Assembly: GCA_965657135.1 (NCBI GenBank)
Contig: CBFHNF010000009.1
Coordinates: forward strand, 45,095-109,094
DNA length: 64,000 nt
From: HIMB11 sp965657135
GTDB lineage: Bacteria > Pseudomonadota > Alphaproteobacteria > Rhodobacterales > Rhodobacteraceae
Direction: 5' to 3'
This document shows, piece after piece, positions 1 to 9,581 of the stretch. Below the pieces are notes generated by a model that was not told the origin of the DNA, searched no databases, and saw only the letters and a list, made by a program, of their open reading frames with translations. The stretch's first letter is position 1, and each line of letters opens with the position of its first letter. The position numbers were made by a program, and so were the translations under genes.

Positions 1-485
1 CTCTGCAACTGGTCCCAATGTCCAAAATAAATTAACGCCTCTTTTGCATAGATCCCGGCAGGGACCGCATCCACCATTGCGATCGAGAAAAGTTTTGTCT
101 CATCCCAATCTGGTTGCTGCAAAGATGGCGTATCAACTGAATTAATAGGTGCGACAAGCGTGAGAGAGTTTTTGGCAATAACACTGACGGATGTTGGGTT
201 TATCGCCTGTTTGTCCACCAAATAATCAACCCAACCTTTGTTCGCGGATATAAATATGTGTGCGGGCGCACCATATTCAATTTGTCGTGCCAGTGTTGAC
301 GTGCCAGCGACCGATATATGGATCTTCGTACTGGACTCTTTTGCGTAACGATCGGCAAGTTCAGATACAGCATTTTGTAAGCTGGCGGCGGCAAATATGT
401 TGATTTCTGCATCTTCAGCCTGACACACTCCACACGTGCTGGAAATCAAAAAAACAACAAAGTATTTCCAACAAAAATGGCGCAT
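1..485 (-). CDS. modA: Molybdate ABC transporter substrate-binding protein (partial, C-terminus outside window)
   Basis: Reading the minus strand from an ATG at 485 gives an open frame to the window edge (about 161 residues). It starts with a hydrophobic signal peptide ending near VCQA, then the family-typical INIFAAASLQNAVSEL segment, followed by VAGTSTLARQIEYGAPAHIF and IAKNSLTLVAP. These match ModA, the periplasmic protein that captures molybdate or tungstate for ModBC. The start overlaps the glpR stop (TAATG), so the two genes are probably translated together. That pairing is unexpected, because glpR homologues control glycerol metabolism; the modA role itself is clear from the motifs. 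The C-terminal half is not in the window. Confidence 0.9.
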   Translation of the reverse strand, partial: MRHFCWKYFVVFLISSTCGVCQAEDAEINIFAAASLQNAVSELADRYAKESSTKIHISVAGTSTLARQIEYGAPAHIFISANKGWVDYLVDKQAINPTSVSVIAKNSLTLVAPINSVDTPSLQQPDWDETKLFSIAMVDAVPAGIYAKEALIYFGHWDQLQ

Positions 486-1261
486 TACACCTTTCCCAAA
501 TTGCTAGAAACGTAAAGTTTTGTACCACACTTTTGCATTTCGTTATGAACGGAGTTTGATGGGTCTTCGTCTGTAACAAAAACATCTATTGATTGCAGGT
601 CTGCGATTTTAATTGGGGCTGTGCGAGTATATTTTGTCCGGTCAGCAACCAAAATCCGTGTGCGCGCGCAGCCTAGAATTATGCGACTTGCTTCGACTTC
701 TTGGCTATCAAAATCAAATAGTTCTCCTTTTGACCCCAGGGCCGAACACCCAACAATCGCATAGTCAAAATTGAATTGACGAATAGTTTGGTTTGCAAAC
801 GGGCCAACCAAACCTCCATCACTCCGGCGAACGGATCCACCAGTTAGTATCACTTGAACACCCTGTGCTTCATTTAATGCCGTGACGATATTAATGTTAT
901 TGGTGACAACAATCAGTCCTTTGTGATGCACCAGCTTTCGTGCCACCGCCTCAGTTGTTGTTCCAATATTTAAAAACACGGAACAGTCATTTGGGATGAG
1001 ACCTGCGCAGTGCTCGGCAATTTTGGATTTTGCGTCACTGTTGAGGTTGCGACGTTGTTCATAAGCAATGTTTGCGGTGCCGGATGCTAAAATGGCACCT
1101 CCATGAACACGTTCAACACGTCCGGATTCCGCCAAATCAGATAAATCGCGTCGAATTGTTTGTACACTGACCCCAAATCGAGCTGCTAAATCTTCGACTT
1201 CGACGTGGCCAACGGATGTTATGATTTCCAAAATTTCTGGATGTCTTAGCGACATTGACAT
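485..1261 (-). CDS. glpR: DeoR-family repressor, GlpR-like
   Basis: A 258-residue DeoR-family regulator. An N-terminal winged helix (about residues 5-55) carries the family signature VEDLAARFGVSVQTIRRDLS. The C-terminal phosphosugar-sensing domain shows the typical FLNIGTTTEAVARKL, VVTNNINIV, LTGGSVRR and VGCSALG elements. It is divergently transcribed from glpK across a 111-bp gap, the usual setting for a repressor of glycerol-3-phosphate catabolism, so glycerol-3-phosphate is the expected inducer (inference). It overlaps modA by one base (TAATG). A short gap of 111 bp holds both promoters and an inverted repeat. Confidence 0.85.
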   Translation of the reverse strand: MSMSLRHPEILEIITSVGHVEVEDLAARFGVSVQTIRRDLSDLAESGRVERVHGGAILASGTANIAYEQRRNLNSDAKSKIAEHCAGLIPNDCSVFLNIGTTTEAVARKLVHHKGLIVVTNNINIVTALNEAQGVQVILTGGSVRRSDGGLVGPFANQTIRQFNFDYAIVGCSALGSKGELFDFDSQEVEASRIILGCARTRILVADRTKYTRTAPIKIADLQSIDVFVTDEDPSNSVHNEMQKCGTKLYVSSNLGKV

Positions 1262-1312
1262 CTACTTCACCCTCTTTTGTTGCAGCATAATGTAACTGTG
1301 CCAAGCGTCAAC

Positions 1313-1336
1313 ATTCGAACATTATGGACATCGAAT
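1313..1336. promoter_or_regulatory. Candidate GlpR operator between glpR and glpK
   Basis: The arms ATTCGA and TCGAAT are separated by 12 bases and lie in the divergent glpR/glpK gap. The left half also contains CGAACATT, resembling half of the E. coli GlpR site. A possible glpK -10 (TATACT) is at 1347-1352, so a protein bound here would cover the -35 region. This is inference; no binding data. Confidence 0.4.
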
Positions 1337-1372
1337 TGCGTGTAACTATACTCTGATTTCAAAGGGAGTTGA

Positions 1373-2860
1373 ATGATGACATTTGTATTGGCAATCGATC
1401 AGGGCACAACATCTAGCCGCGCGATCTTATTCGATCAAAGCATGAAAATTTGTGGTACTTCACAACAGGAGTTTACGCAGCATTTTCCAAATTCTGGCTG
1501 GGTAGAACACGACGCGTTCGATTTATTGAATACCACGTTGGAAACATGTCGCGGCGTGATTAACGATGTGGGTATCTCGCCCAGTGATATTGCAGCGATT
1601 GGGATCACAAACCAACGTGAAACAACGATCATCTGGGATAAATCAACGGGTGAACCCATCCATAACGCAATTGTTTGGCAAGATCGTCGTACGGCTGATT
1701 TCTGCGAAACCCTGCGAGCAGAAAATCACGAAGACATGGTGACTGCAAACACTGGATTACTATTGGATCCCTATTTTAGTGGTACCAAAGTTTCCTGGCT
1801 GTTGGATAATGTAAAAGGCGCACGTGCGCGCGCAGAGGCGGGCGAATTACTCTTTGGAACAGTTGATACGTGGCTCGTGTGGAACCTCACAAAGGGAAAA
1901 TCGCATGTCACTGATGCCACCAATGCAGCGCGCACATTGCTGTATGATATTCATCAGGGTTCATGGTCAAATACAATGTGTGAACTTTTGAACGTCCCTA
2001 TGTCAATTTTACCAACTGTTATGGACAGTTCCGCTGATTTTGGTGTCATTGATTCAAGTTTTTTCGGGGCAGAAATTCCAATATTGGGGATTGCAGGCGA
2101 TCAGCAGGCCGCAACCGTTGGGCAGGCTTGTTTTGAACCTGGAATGCTGAAATCCACATATGGGACGGGTTGCTTTGCACTACTTAATACTGGCTCTACA
2201 CCTGTTCGATCCTCCAATAAAATGCTGACAACGATTGCCTATCAATTGGATGGGAAACCAACCTATGCGCTAGAGGGATCTATATTCGTTGCAGGTGCAG
2301 TGGTTCAATGGCTTCGCGATGGTCTTAAAATTATCGAAAACGCGAGCGAGACACAAAAGCTGGCCGAAAATGCCGACACAGCCCAAGACGTTATTATCGT
2401 TCCTGCCTTCACAGGTCTGGGCGCGCCATATTGGAACGCAAATTGCCGTGGCGCCACGTTTGGTCTGACACGTAATACAGGCGCGGCCGAATTTGCCAAA
2501 GCTGCTCTTGAAAGTGTGGGCTTTCAAACGCGCGATCTGCTGGATGCAATGCAGTCGGATTGGGGCATTAGTGGCGATCAGGTTGTGCGGGTCGATGGTG
2601 GCATGTCTGCATCAAATTGGACTATGCAATTTTTGGCCGATATCACTGGGGCCGTTGTTGATCGACCAACCATTTTAGAAACTACCGCACTGGGGGCAGC
2701 TTGGTTGGCAGGGTATCGCGCGGGCATTTATCCCAACCAAGAAGACTTTGCCAAAACGTGGCAACGCGATGAACAATTCACTCCGAATATGTCAGATCAG
2801 ATGCGGTCTGAGCGCTGCAACGCATGGCAGCGTGCAGTAAATGCTACACTATCGGTCTAA
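1373..2860 (+). CDS. glpK: Glycerol kinase
   Basis: A 495-residue FGGY-family kinase that makes sn-glycerol-3-phosphate from glycerol and ATP in the cytoplasm. The N-terminal ATP-fold signature AIDQGTTSSRAILFD is near residue 7. Other family motifs are ITNQRETTIIWD, IVWQDRRTADFC, the GIAGDQQAATVGQACF loop and the FGGY-type segment QVVRVDGGMSASNWTMQFLADI. Length is normal for the family. Two adjacent ATGs (1373 and 1376) follow AAAGGGAG; the second has better spacing, so the mature protein may start at MTFVLAID. Regulation by the divergent GlpR-like repressor is likely. The 3' end overlaps the convergent methyltransferase by four bases. Confidence 0.95.
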   Translation: MMTFVLAIDQGTTSSRAILFDQSMKICGTSQQEFTQHFPNSGWVEHDAFDLLNTTLETCRGVINDVGISPSDIAAIGITNQRETTIIWDKSTGEPIHNAIVWQDRRTADFCETLRAENHEDMVTANTGLLLDPYFSGTKVSWLLDNVKGARARAEAGELLFGTVDTWLVWNLTKGKSHVTDATNAARTLLYDIHQGSWSNTMCELLNVPMSILPTVMDSSADFGVIDSSFFGAEIPILGIAGDQQAATVGQACFEPGMLKSTYGTGCFALLNTGSTPVRSSNKMLTTIAYQLDGKPTYALEGSIFVAGAVVQWLRDGLKIIENASETQKLAENADTAQDVIIVPAFTGLGAPYWNANCRGATFGLTRNTGAAEFAKAALESVGFQTRDLLDAMQSDWGISGDQVVRVDGGMSASNWTMQFLADITGAVVDRPTILETTALGAAWLAGYRAGIYPNQEDFAKTWQRDEQFTPNMSDQMRSERCNAWQRAVNATLSV

Positions 2861-3963
2861 ATTGGATTTGTTCGATGCAGGGTCACCCGCTTCCCTCCGT
2901 GGGGGACGGGTGGCATCGGTGGCAAAAACGGAAGGCCGGTTGCCTTGGCCAATCCACCATCGGTCGTCAAAATGCCAATTTTCCATCCCTTGAAACGTGT
3001 GAGTAATGTTTGACCCATTGCGCCATATAATGAGAACAGCATTTTCCGCTCACCAATCCGGCCGCCATAAGGCGGATTGATAATCACTATTCCAGGGGGC
3101 ACATCAGGAGGCGTTAAATCGCTGATAGCGCCGTGCCGAAACTCTACCATTTTTTCAACACCCGCGCGATTGGCATTTTCTTGGGACAGTCGGATTGCCC
3201 CCATGTCCCGATCAAACCCAAAAAATTGGCCTTGAACGTCCTTAGATGTGACGGTGGATTTTAGAGTATCCCAAACAACCTGATCGAATGATGCCAAGTG
3301 TTCAAAGGCAAAGGATCGCGATCGCCCAGGTAAAAGTCCCGCCGCCGTTTCCGCCGCCTCGATCGGAAATGTCCCCGACCCACACATGGGATCGACCACA
3401 GACTGAGTGCCATCATACCCCATTTGTCGTAGGAATAACGACGCAAGTGTTTCACGCATGGGTGCCTTGTTCAGTGCCTCTTTATGCCCACGAATATGCA
3501 ACGCAGGGCCACTTGTATCGATTGAAAATGTGCAAAAATCATCAAAAATCCGCACTTTCACAACCAGTTCCGCATCTGTAGTAATCTTCGCACATAAGTT
3601 CTCAACGATAGCGCGTTCAATGCGTTGCGTTGCAGCACCTGCATGATAAATCCGCGATTTGCGCGTGGTTGTTTCGACACGAATTGGGACATCAGCCAGC
3701 AAAAAGTCAGCCCATGGAAATTTTCGCGCACGTTTGTCGAGTTGTGCCAAATGCATCGCGCGAAAGCCGCCTAAACGGACAAGCACCCGCGTCGCACCAC
3801 GCAAAGACAAATTCGCGCGCCAGACATCCTGCCAAGTGCCATCAAACTCGACACCGCCTGAAACCACGACTGCGTCAGAATAGCCAAGCTGATGTACTTC
3901 GTCCAACAAGACGTCTTCGAGTGATGGTGGAGCAACAAGAAATATTTTAAAAGGTGTGTTCAT
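2857..3963 (-). CDS. THUMP-domain class I RNA methyltransferase (RlmL/RlmKL N-terminal type)
   Basis: A 368-residue protein with an N-terminal ferredoxin-like/THUMP region (about 1-160) and a UPF0020 SAM-dependent methyltransferase domain (about 165-365). Visible motifs include DPMCGSGTFPIEAA for SAM binding and IINPPYGGRIGE, the NPPY catalytic motif of N2-guanine methyltransferases. Family members modify 23S rRNA (m2G2445). The start chosen is the ATG at 3963, five bases after AGGTGG; an upstream GTG at 3972 is also in frame. The gene is convergent with glpK and overlaps it by four bases. Confidence 0.85.
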   Translation of the reverse strand: MNTPFKIFLVAPPSLEDVLLDEVHQLGYSDAVVVSGGVEFDGTWQDVWRANLSLRGATRVLVRLGGFRAMHLAQLDKRARKFPWADFLLADVPIRVETTTRKSRIYHAGAATQRIERAIVENLCAKITTDAELVVKVRIFDDFCTFSIDTSGPALHIRGHKEALNKAPMRETLASLFLRQMGYDGTQSVVDPMCGSGTFPIEAAETAAGLLPGRSRSFAFEHLASFDQVVWDTLKSTVTSKDVQGQFFGFDRDMGAIRLSQENANRAGVEKMVEFRHGAISDLTPPDVPPGIVIINPPYGGRIGERKMLFSLYGAMGQTLLTRFKGWKIGILTTDGGLAKATGLPFLPPMPPVPHGGKRVTLHRTNPI

Positions 3964-4005
3964 AATCGCCACCTACCAGTGAATTCGTCCCTTGACGAGA
4001 GCTCG

Positions 4006-4809
4006 TTAGCCAAAGCTGACTGTCACATCTCCGAAACGTCCAAAATCGGCGTTGATGCGGGAATTAGGCGGACATTCGATCGGTCGGATAAATGATCCAG
4101 AAAGAACAATATCGCCTTTGCGCAACCCCTGTCCATACTGGGCCAACCTTTGCACCAACCACAACATGCTTTGGACTGGGTCATTAAGGACGCCCGCGCC
4201 CAATCCTGTTTCTTCTACTTCGTCATTACGTGTCACAATTGCGCCAACCCAGCGCAGGTCAAAATCGGCAATATCGTGTTTTTGGGGGCCTAAAACAACG
4301 CCCGCGTTTGCCGCATTGTCGGCAATTGTATCAAACACTAATCGTGTTTTTCCAGTCGCTGCATCGACGCGCTTTATGCGTGTGTCCAATATTTCCAAAC
4401 TGGGTGAGACATAATCAGTTGCAAGCAGGATATCCTCTTTTGTTACAGCGGACCCTGCTATGTCCTGTCCCATGACAAACGCAATCTCTGCCTCAATACG
4501 CGGTTGGATAAATCGGCCTTTTGGGACATGCGACGCATTTTGGAAATGCATATCATCAAATAAAACCCCGCTGTCAGGGATGTCGATGTTCAATGCATTT
4601 TGCATCGCTTTTGAAGTAAGACCAATTTTCCAACCAATGACAGAACGCCCTGAGTCCTGTTTATGTTTTACCAACTTGGACTGAATTGCATATGCATCAT
4701 CCATATCCATGCCAGGATTTGACAACGAGAGTATGTCTATTTGTGAATTGTGTTTTTCTGCTTCAAATAAACGTTTTGCGGCATCAAGAATGTCGGCTTC
4801 CTCCATCAT
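4006..4809 (-). CDS. hpaH: 2-oxo-hept-4-ene-1,7-dioate hydratase
   Basis: A 267-residue member of the hydratase/decarboxylase family that hydrates 2-oxohept-4-enedioate late in homoprotocatechuate meta-cleavage. Family motifs include GWKIGLTSKAMQ, PDSGVLFDDM, the acidic metal-site segment RIEAEIAFVMG and SGSFIRPIECP. It is the last gene of the operon and overlaps hpaG by ATGA (ATG at 4809). A second ATG lies three bases on. HpaI aldolase, which would finish the route to pyruvate and succinic semialdehyde, is not in the window. Confidence 0.88.
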   Translation of the reverse strand: MMEEADILDAAKRLFEAEKHNSQIDILSLSNPGMDMDDAYAIQSKLVKHKQDSGRSVIGWKIGLTSKAMQNALNIDIPDSGVLFDDMHFQNASHVPKGRFIQPRIEAEIAFVMGQDIAGSAVTKEDILLATDYVSPSLEILDTRIKRVDAATGKTRLVFDTIADNAANAGVVLGPQKHDIADFDLRWVGAIVTRNDEVEETGLGAGVLNDPVQSMLWLVQRLAQYGQGLRKGDIVLSGSFIRPIECPPNSRINADFGRFGDVTVSFG

Positions 4810-5669
4810 GACAATTCATCCGCAATCGTATTTGTGAGGCTGCCAATACCCTCTGCGGTCACTGTGACGACATCCCCCGGTTTCAAATATTGCGGAGGAT
4901 CAAGACGTGCACCGGCACCCGTGGGGGTGCCCGAAATAATTATGTCGCCAGGCATGAGAGTGGTGAATGTCGAAATATATTCAATCTGTCGTTTGATCGG
5001 AAACAACATGCGACTGGTTCGATCATCTTGTCGCAAGACACCGTTCACATGGGTCGTTATACGCACATCATCAAGTTGCGATGGGTGCGTAAAGGGAACC
5101 AACCAAGGTCCCATCGCACCAGAAGATTCCCAGTTTTTTCCCTGGGTCACATTAAATTTTGCGTGTCGCACCCAATCCCTGATTGTTCCTTCATTACAAA
5201 GTGTAATTGCTGCAATATGATCATACGCTTGGTCTTGAGATATGCGACGGCCTTGTTTTCCAATCACGATTGCAATTTCTCCTTCGTAGTCCAATTTTTC
5301 TGACTCTGGTGGACGGATAAGCGGGGCATTTGCACTGGTGAAACTGCGCGCGAAACGAATGAATAGCGACATATTTTGTGGTGCTTCGCTGCCATCCAAA
5401 TATTCAGCATTTCGTTCAGGGAAATTTACCCCAACGCATATGATTTTTTCTGGATTTGCAATTGGTAAAGCGTATGTGAATTCACTAGGCTGGAAATCAA
5501 TCTCGCGCCCAGCCGCAGCCCTGGCCACCTCTTGTAGTGCGCTGTTTACAACCACATCTTGCAACGAAGAAAATTGTGGAAAGATCGTATTCATCGAGAT
5601 CGCACCATTGTCAGTAATGATGCCAAAGTGTTGTTTGTTTCCCGCGATAAAGCTTGCGAAATGGGTCAT
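4806..5669 (-). CDS. hpaG: Fumarylacetoacetate hydrolase-family protein, HpaG-like decarboxylase/isomerase
   Basis: A 287-residue FAH-fold protein. The core shows IICVGVNFPERNAEY, KLDYEGEIAIVIGKQGR (acidic metal ligands), GAMGPWLVP and GDIIISGTPTGAGARLDPP. In this operon it most likely decarboxylates 5-oxopent-3-ene-1,2,5-tricarboxylate. E. coli HpaG is a fused double domain; this is a single domain, so a partner or homodimer is probable. The start at 5669 follows AAAGGA with good spacing and overlaps the decarboxylase stop as ATGA. The exact substrate is inferred from neighbours. Confidence 0.78.
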   Translation of the reverse strand: MTHFASFIAGNKQHFGIITDNGAISMNTIFPQFSSLQDVVVNSALQEVARAAAGREIDFQPSEFTYALPIANPEKIICVGVNFPERNAEYLDGSEAPQNMSLFIRFARSFTSANAPLIRPPESEKLDYEGEIAIVIGKQGRRISQDQAYDHIAAITLCNEGTIRDWVRHAKFNVTQGKNWESSGAMGPWLVPFTHPSQLDDVRITTHVNGVLRQDDRTSRMLFPIKRQIEYISTFTTLMPGDIIISGTPTGAGARLDPPQYLKPGDVVTVTAEGIGSLTNTIADELS

Positions 5670-7078
5670 GTTATATCCTTTGCGATCTGACATATCACTT
5701 CGTATGCCGTGTCAATGTCATGCTTTTGGCAGTCAAACTGTCCCACCTGAAAACGAATGACCTTTTGCCCATGGTGAAGTGTTTGTGTCAGATAAATCCG
5801 ACCATCATCGTTGATTGCATCCACAAGTTTTTGGTTCATTACATCGAAATCAGTGTTTGCGTCCGGGACATATCGGAAAGTGAATAGCGAAAGTATCGGG
5901 TCAGTTACGATTTCAAAGCCAGTCGTTGCGCGCATTTTGTCAGCCATTTCACATGCCCATGTGACATGATTACGGATGCGCCCACGCAAATTTTCCATCC
6001 CATAGCTGCGCAGTAAAAACCAAATTTTCAAAGCTCGAAAACGTCTACCCAAGGGGACAGACCACTCTGAATAGTTGATTAATCCATCCTGGCCATGCGT
6101 TTTAAGATATTCTGGCTGGATGGCCAACGTACGCACCAAGTCATCAGGATCACGCAAGAAATGCGCAGAACAATCAAATTGCGCGCCCAACCATTTGTGC
6201 GGATTGAAAACCACACTATCTGTCTGTTCTACACCCTTCCAAAGTGTCTGAAACTCGGTGCAAATCATTGCCGATCCTGCCCACGCTGCATCGACGTGAA
6301 CATATAGGCCATGATGTTTTGCGATGCTTACGACACGGGCAATATCGTCACATGCACCAATACTTGTCCCACCGGTGCAGGCGATAACGCCAATCGGAAT
6401 GTGACCAGCTTGCACATCTGCCTGAATTGCGTGGCTTAATGCATCACAGTCCATGGAATGTAGTGGTCCAGCGCTGGGTATACGGATGATATTATCTGAA
6501 CCGATACCTGCAATCCAAACGGCGCGATCAATTGATGAATGGACCTGATCGCTACAATATACTCTGAGCTGTCCTTTATTGTTTAATCCCGTCTGATTAC
6601 CCGTCCAATTCAATGCACGTTCCCGCATTGTTAATACGGCCGCTAAGGTGGCACCAGACGCGCTGTCCTGAATGACACCTTGAAACTCTGGAGGCAAACC
6701 TACGGCTTGGCGAAGCCAATCCATAACTTTGGTTTCCATTTCCGTCGCGGCGGGCGATGTTTGCCACAACATACATTGCGCCGCCATTGTCGAAGTAATT
6801 ATGTCCGCCAACATCGACGGGGGACTGGCGTTCGCAGGAAAATACGCAAAAAATCTGGGATGTTGCCAATGCGTCATTCCAGGCATCACGATCTGTTCAA
6901 AATCTGACATGATGATTGACATGTCAGTCCCCTGTTCAGGAGCATTATTGCTTAGTTGTCCTGCAATATCCCCTGGCGTAGTTTGTGCCCTTACGGGGCG
7001 TTCGCGAAGCGTTTTGTGATATTCTGCACCCCATTCGCCAAGATGCTTTACCCAGCATTCATATTCGTCCCAGTTCAT
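5666..7078 (-). CDS. Pyridoxal-dependent aromatic-L-amino-acid decarboxylase
   Basis: A 470-residue group II PLP decarboxylase. The Schiff-base lysine is in FNPHKWLGAQFD (Lys295) and the pyridine-nitrogen aspartate in HVDAAWAGSA (Asp263). QDSASGATLAAV and ACTGGTSIGACD are further family motifs, and the N-terminal MTHWQHPRFFAYFP segment is typical of tyrosine/DOPA/tryptophan decarboxylases. The start at 7078 is eight bases after the hpaD stop; a longer upstream frame overlaps hpaD and is not used. Its place inside an hpa operon suggests it feeds tyramine or dopamine towards homoprotocatechuate (inference). Substrate cannot be read from sequence alone. Confidence 0.85.
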   Translation of the reverse strand: MNWDEYECWVKHLGEWGAEYHKTLRERPVRAQTTPGDIAGQLSNNAPEQGTDMSIIMSDFEQIVMPGMTHWQHPRFFAYFPANASPPSMLADIITSTMAAQCMLWQTSPAATEMETKVMDWLRQAVGLPPEFQGVIQDSASGATLAAVLTMRERALNWTGNQTGLNNKGQLRVYCSDQVHSSIDRAVWIAGIGSDNIIRIPSAGPLHSMDCDALSHAIQADVQAGHIPIGVIACTGGTSIGACDDIARVVSIAKHHGLYVHVDAAWAGSAMICTEFQTLWKGVEQTDSVVFNPHKWLGAQFDCSAHFLRDPDDLVRTLAIQPEYLKTHGQDGLINYSEWSVPLGRRFRALKIWFLLRSYGMENLRGRIRNHVTWACEMADKMRATTGFEIVTDPILSLFTFRYVPDANTDFDVMNQKLVDAINDDGRIYLTQTLHHGQKVIRFQVGQFDCQKHDIDTAYEVICQIAKDIT

Positions 7079-7086
7079 CTTGACCC

Positions 7087-8067
7087 CTATGGTGCAACAA
7101 TTGGCTGTGCTTTTAAAACGGGTTCGACCACTGTCGCTTCTTCGAATGTGCTGCCCTCTTGAAACCAAGACTGTGGGGCGGCAGCACCCCATAATGTTTG
7201 ACGCTGCGGATCTTTTAGATCCCATTTGATCGGCTCAAGATCTGGGTCAACGGTTTGATAATCGCTGCAATAAATCTCAATACGGTGCCCATCAGGATCA
7301 CGAACGTATAGAAAAAATGCGTTGGAAATACCATGGCGTCCCGGACCGCGTTCGATGTTTGAAACGTAACCTGTGGTGGACATTAAATCCAACAGGTCGA
7401 TGATATTTAGTGGGGTTGGCACCCAAAACGCGCTGTGATGCAGGCGTGGACCAATACCATTGGTGAACGCGATGTCATGTACCCCGCCCTTTCGGTGCAT
7501 CCATGCCGCCCATAATCGTCCTGTTTCATTGTCTTCGGTGTACTCCGTGACACGAAATCCCATGTCATTGTAAAACCGAACCGAAGCATCAACGTCACTT
7601 GAAAACATGTTGAAATGATCAATGCGCAGTGGTTTCACCCCACGATACAGGGCATATTTTTGATGAATTGGGGGCAATCTCTCCATTTTGGCATAGAATT
7701 CAAGTGGTATACCCCAGGGATCACGTGATCGTAAAATTCGGCCAAAAAAGGGTTTCTCAATCCAATCGATAGGCAACTCACGATTGTGAAAAAACGCGGC
7801 AAGCCTGTCAAGATCTGCATCTTCCCAGACTTTAAATCCCAACACGCCAACTGATGCGCGTTCTGATTTCATAAGATGGATGCAATGATGCCCTCGTTCC
7901 TCCATAGCGCGCAGGTAAATTTCGTCATCTGTTTCATGCGTAACTTGTAGACCCAGGGTGTCGACATAAAAGGCTCGTGATGCGGTCAGATCGCGGACGT
8001 TGTATTCAACGTGACTTAGTCGCACGATATTAAATTCGGGGGCCAAATTAGGTGATGGTAGAGGCAT
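7087..8067 (-). CDS. hpaD: 3,4-dihydroxyphenylacetate 2,3-dioxygenase (VOC-type extradiol)
   Basis: A 326-residue protein with two VOC repeats, of the homoprotocatechuate dioxygenase type that cleaves the ring next to the hydroxyls with Fe(II) or Mn(II). The metal ligands are visible as H151 (RIDHFNMF), H210 or H211 (PRLHHSAFW) and E264 (HRIEIYCSDY). DPWGIPLEFYAKME marks the end of the first domain. The gene overlaps the hpaE stop by one base (TAATG) and lies in the order hpaF-hpaE-hpaD-decarboxylase-hpaG-hpaH. Confidence 0.92.
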   Translation of the reverse strand: MPLPSPNLAPEFNIVRLSHVEYNVRDLTASRAFYVDTLGLQVTHETDDEIYLRAMEERGHHCIHLMKSERASVGVLGFKVWEDADLDRLAAFFHNRELPIDWIEKPFFGRILRSRDPWGIPLEFYAKMERLPPIHQKYALYRGVKPLRIDHFNMFSSDVDASVRFYNDMGFRVTEYTEDNETGRLWAAWMHRKGGVHDIAFTNGIGPRLHHSAFWVPTPLNIIDLLDLMSTTGYVSNIERGPGRHGISNAFFLYVRDPDGHRIEIYCSDYQTVDPDLEPIKWDLKDPQRQTLWGAAAPQSWFQEGSTFEEATVVEPVLKAQPIVAP

Positions 8068-9581
8068 TATAATTTTCCTAATTTTGGAATATTGTGTGAT
8101 CCAGTTGCAAACCCAATGTGTTTTTGCTCCATGTAAAATTCAAATGACCAATCTCCGCCATCACGGCCAATTCCGCTGGCTTTTACGCCGCCAAAGGGTG
8201 TTGGAAGATGGCGCACGTTTTCTGAATTCACCCAGATCATACCAGCTTCTAATTGATCGCTAAACCGAAGGGCACGTGTCAAATCGTTAGTCCAAATATA
8301 TCCAGTTAAGCCGTAGTTGACATCATTTGCGATCTGCAAGGCCTCTTCCTCTGTAGAAAATCGAATTGATGTTAAAACAGGTCCAAAGATTTCCTCTTGG
8401 GCGATGCGCATGTCGTTTGTGGCATTTGTAAAAAGTGTTGGCTGCACATAAAATCCCGTATCACCCACACGATCGCCCCCCGCAGCAATTGTGGCTCCAT
8501 CTTGTTTTGCAATGTCGAAATATGACGTGACCTTTTGGAAATGCGCAGTGTGAATAAGTGGGCCAACCTCAGTTTTCGGGTCAAGAGGATGACCAACCTT
8601 TATTGCATTAACACGTGCGATTAGCCTCTCTTCGAATATATCTGCGATTGTATCCTGTATCAGCAGTCGAGACGAGGATGTGCAGCGTTCTCCATTCAAC
8701 GAATAAATCATGAAGATCGCTGCATCCAAAGCACGATCCAAATCAGCATCGTCGAAAACAATAACTGGGTTCTTACCCCCTAATTCAAAATGAACACGCT
8801 TTAGCGTATCGGCACCCTGTTTCATGATTTGGCTGCCCGTTCTGCTTTCACCTACGAATGCAATCGCCTTGATGTCAGGATGTTTGCATAAGGCCTTTCC
8901 TGCTTCTTCTCCGATACCGTTCACCAAATTCCACACTCCATCTGGCAAACCTGCGTCCTTTGCGATCTCCATCAGAATACTTGCGGTAACTGGGCTTAGT
9001 TCAGCCGGCTTATGCACGACAGTGCATCCCGCAGCGAGAGCTGGCGCAATTTTCCAAGTCGACAACATAAATGGTGTGTTCCATGGAGTGATGACACCAA
9101 CGGGACCGATGGGGACGCGTGTTGTCACATTCATCAGCGTGGCTGAAGGAAGATTTTGCCCATCTCGCGCAGATGTCGCGCGATCAGCGAAAAAGCGAAA
9201 ATTCTCTGCGCCTCTAATAGCAGCCTTGGACATAAAGCGAATGGGCTGACCTGTATCCCAACTTTCGCACAATGCAATTTCGTCAGCACGCACGATGATG
9301 CCGTCCGCAATTTTGTGTAGTATTTTCTCGCGCTCCACCCCGGCCAAATCACGCCAGGCAGCAAACGCATTTTTTGCCGCTTCGGCAGCTAACGAGATTT
9401 CGTGCGCACCCCCTTTGGCAACACTGCAGATAAAGGATTCATCAACGGGGGACACCGATTGAAAAGTGTCACCATTTGCTGACCAAACATTCGAGCCGTT
9501 GATATGATGTGCAACACCCACATCCTTAAAACGGTCAAGTTGGCCTGCAAGCACGCTAAGATTTTCGTTCAGGTCTGTCAT
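8067..9581 (-). CDS. hpaE: 5-carboxymethyl-2-hydroxymuconate semialdehyde dehydrogenase
   Basis: A 504-residue NAD-dependent aldehyde dehydrogenase. Landmarks are the TPWNTPFMLSTWKIAPALAAG cofactor-binding region, the catalytic glutamate in FELGGKNPVIVF, the catalytic cysteine in NGERCTSSSRLLI and the C-terminal FGGVKASGIGRDGG. It oxidises the ring-cleavage semialdehyde made by HpaD. Its start abuts the hpaF stop directly (TAA then ATG), which points to translational coupling. Confidence 0.9.
   Translation of the reverse strand: MTDLNENLSVLAGQLDRFKDVGVAHHINGSNVWSANGDTFQSVSPVDESFICSVAKGGAHEISLAAEAAKNAFAAWRDLAGVEREKILHKIADGIIVRADEIALCESWDTGQPIRFMSKAAIRGAENFRFFADRATSARDGQNLPSATLMNVTTRVPIGPVGVITPWNTPFMLSTWKIAPALAAGCTVVHKPAELSPVTASILMEIAKDAGLPDGVWNLVNGIGEEAGKALCKHPDIKAIAFVGESRTGSQIMKQGADTLKRVHFELGGKNPVIVFDDADLDRALDAAIFMIYSLNGERCTSSSRLLIQDTIADIFEERLIARVNAIKVGHPLDPKTEVGPLIHTAHFQKVTSYFDIAKQDGATIAAGGDRVGDTGFYVQPTLFTNATNDMRIAQEEIFGPVLTSIRFSTEEEALQIANDVNYGLTGYIWTNDLTRALRFSDQLEAGMIWVNSENVRHLPTPFGGVKASGIGRDGGDWSFEFYMEQKHIGFATGSHNIPKLGKL

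Noticed and set aside
200..433. 77-residue minus-strand ORF in the first 500 bases
   Set aside because: It is a shadow in another frame of the modA gene, whose signal peptide and family motifs are clear.
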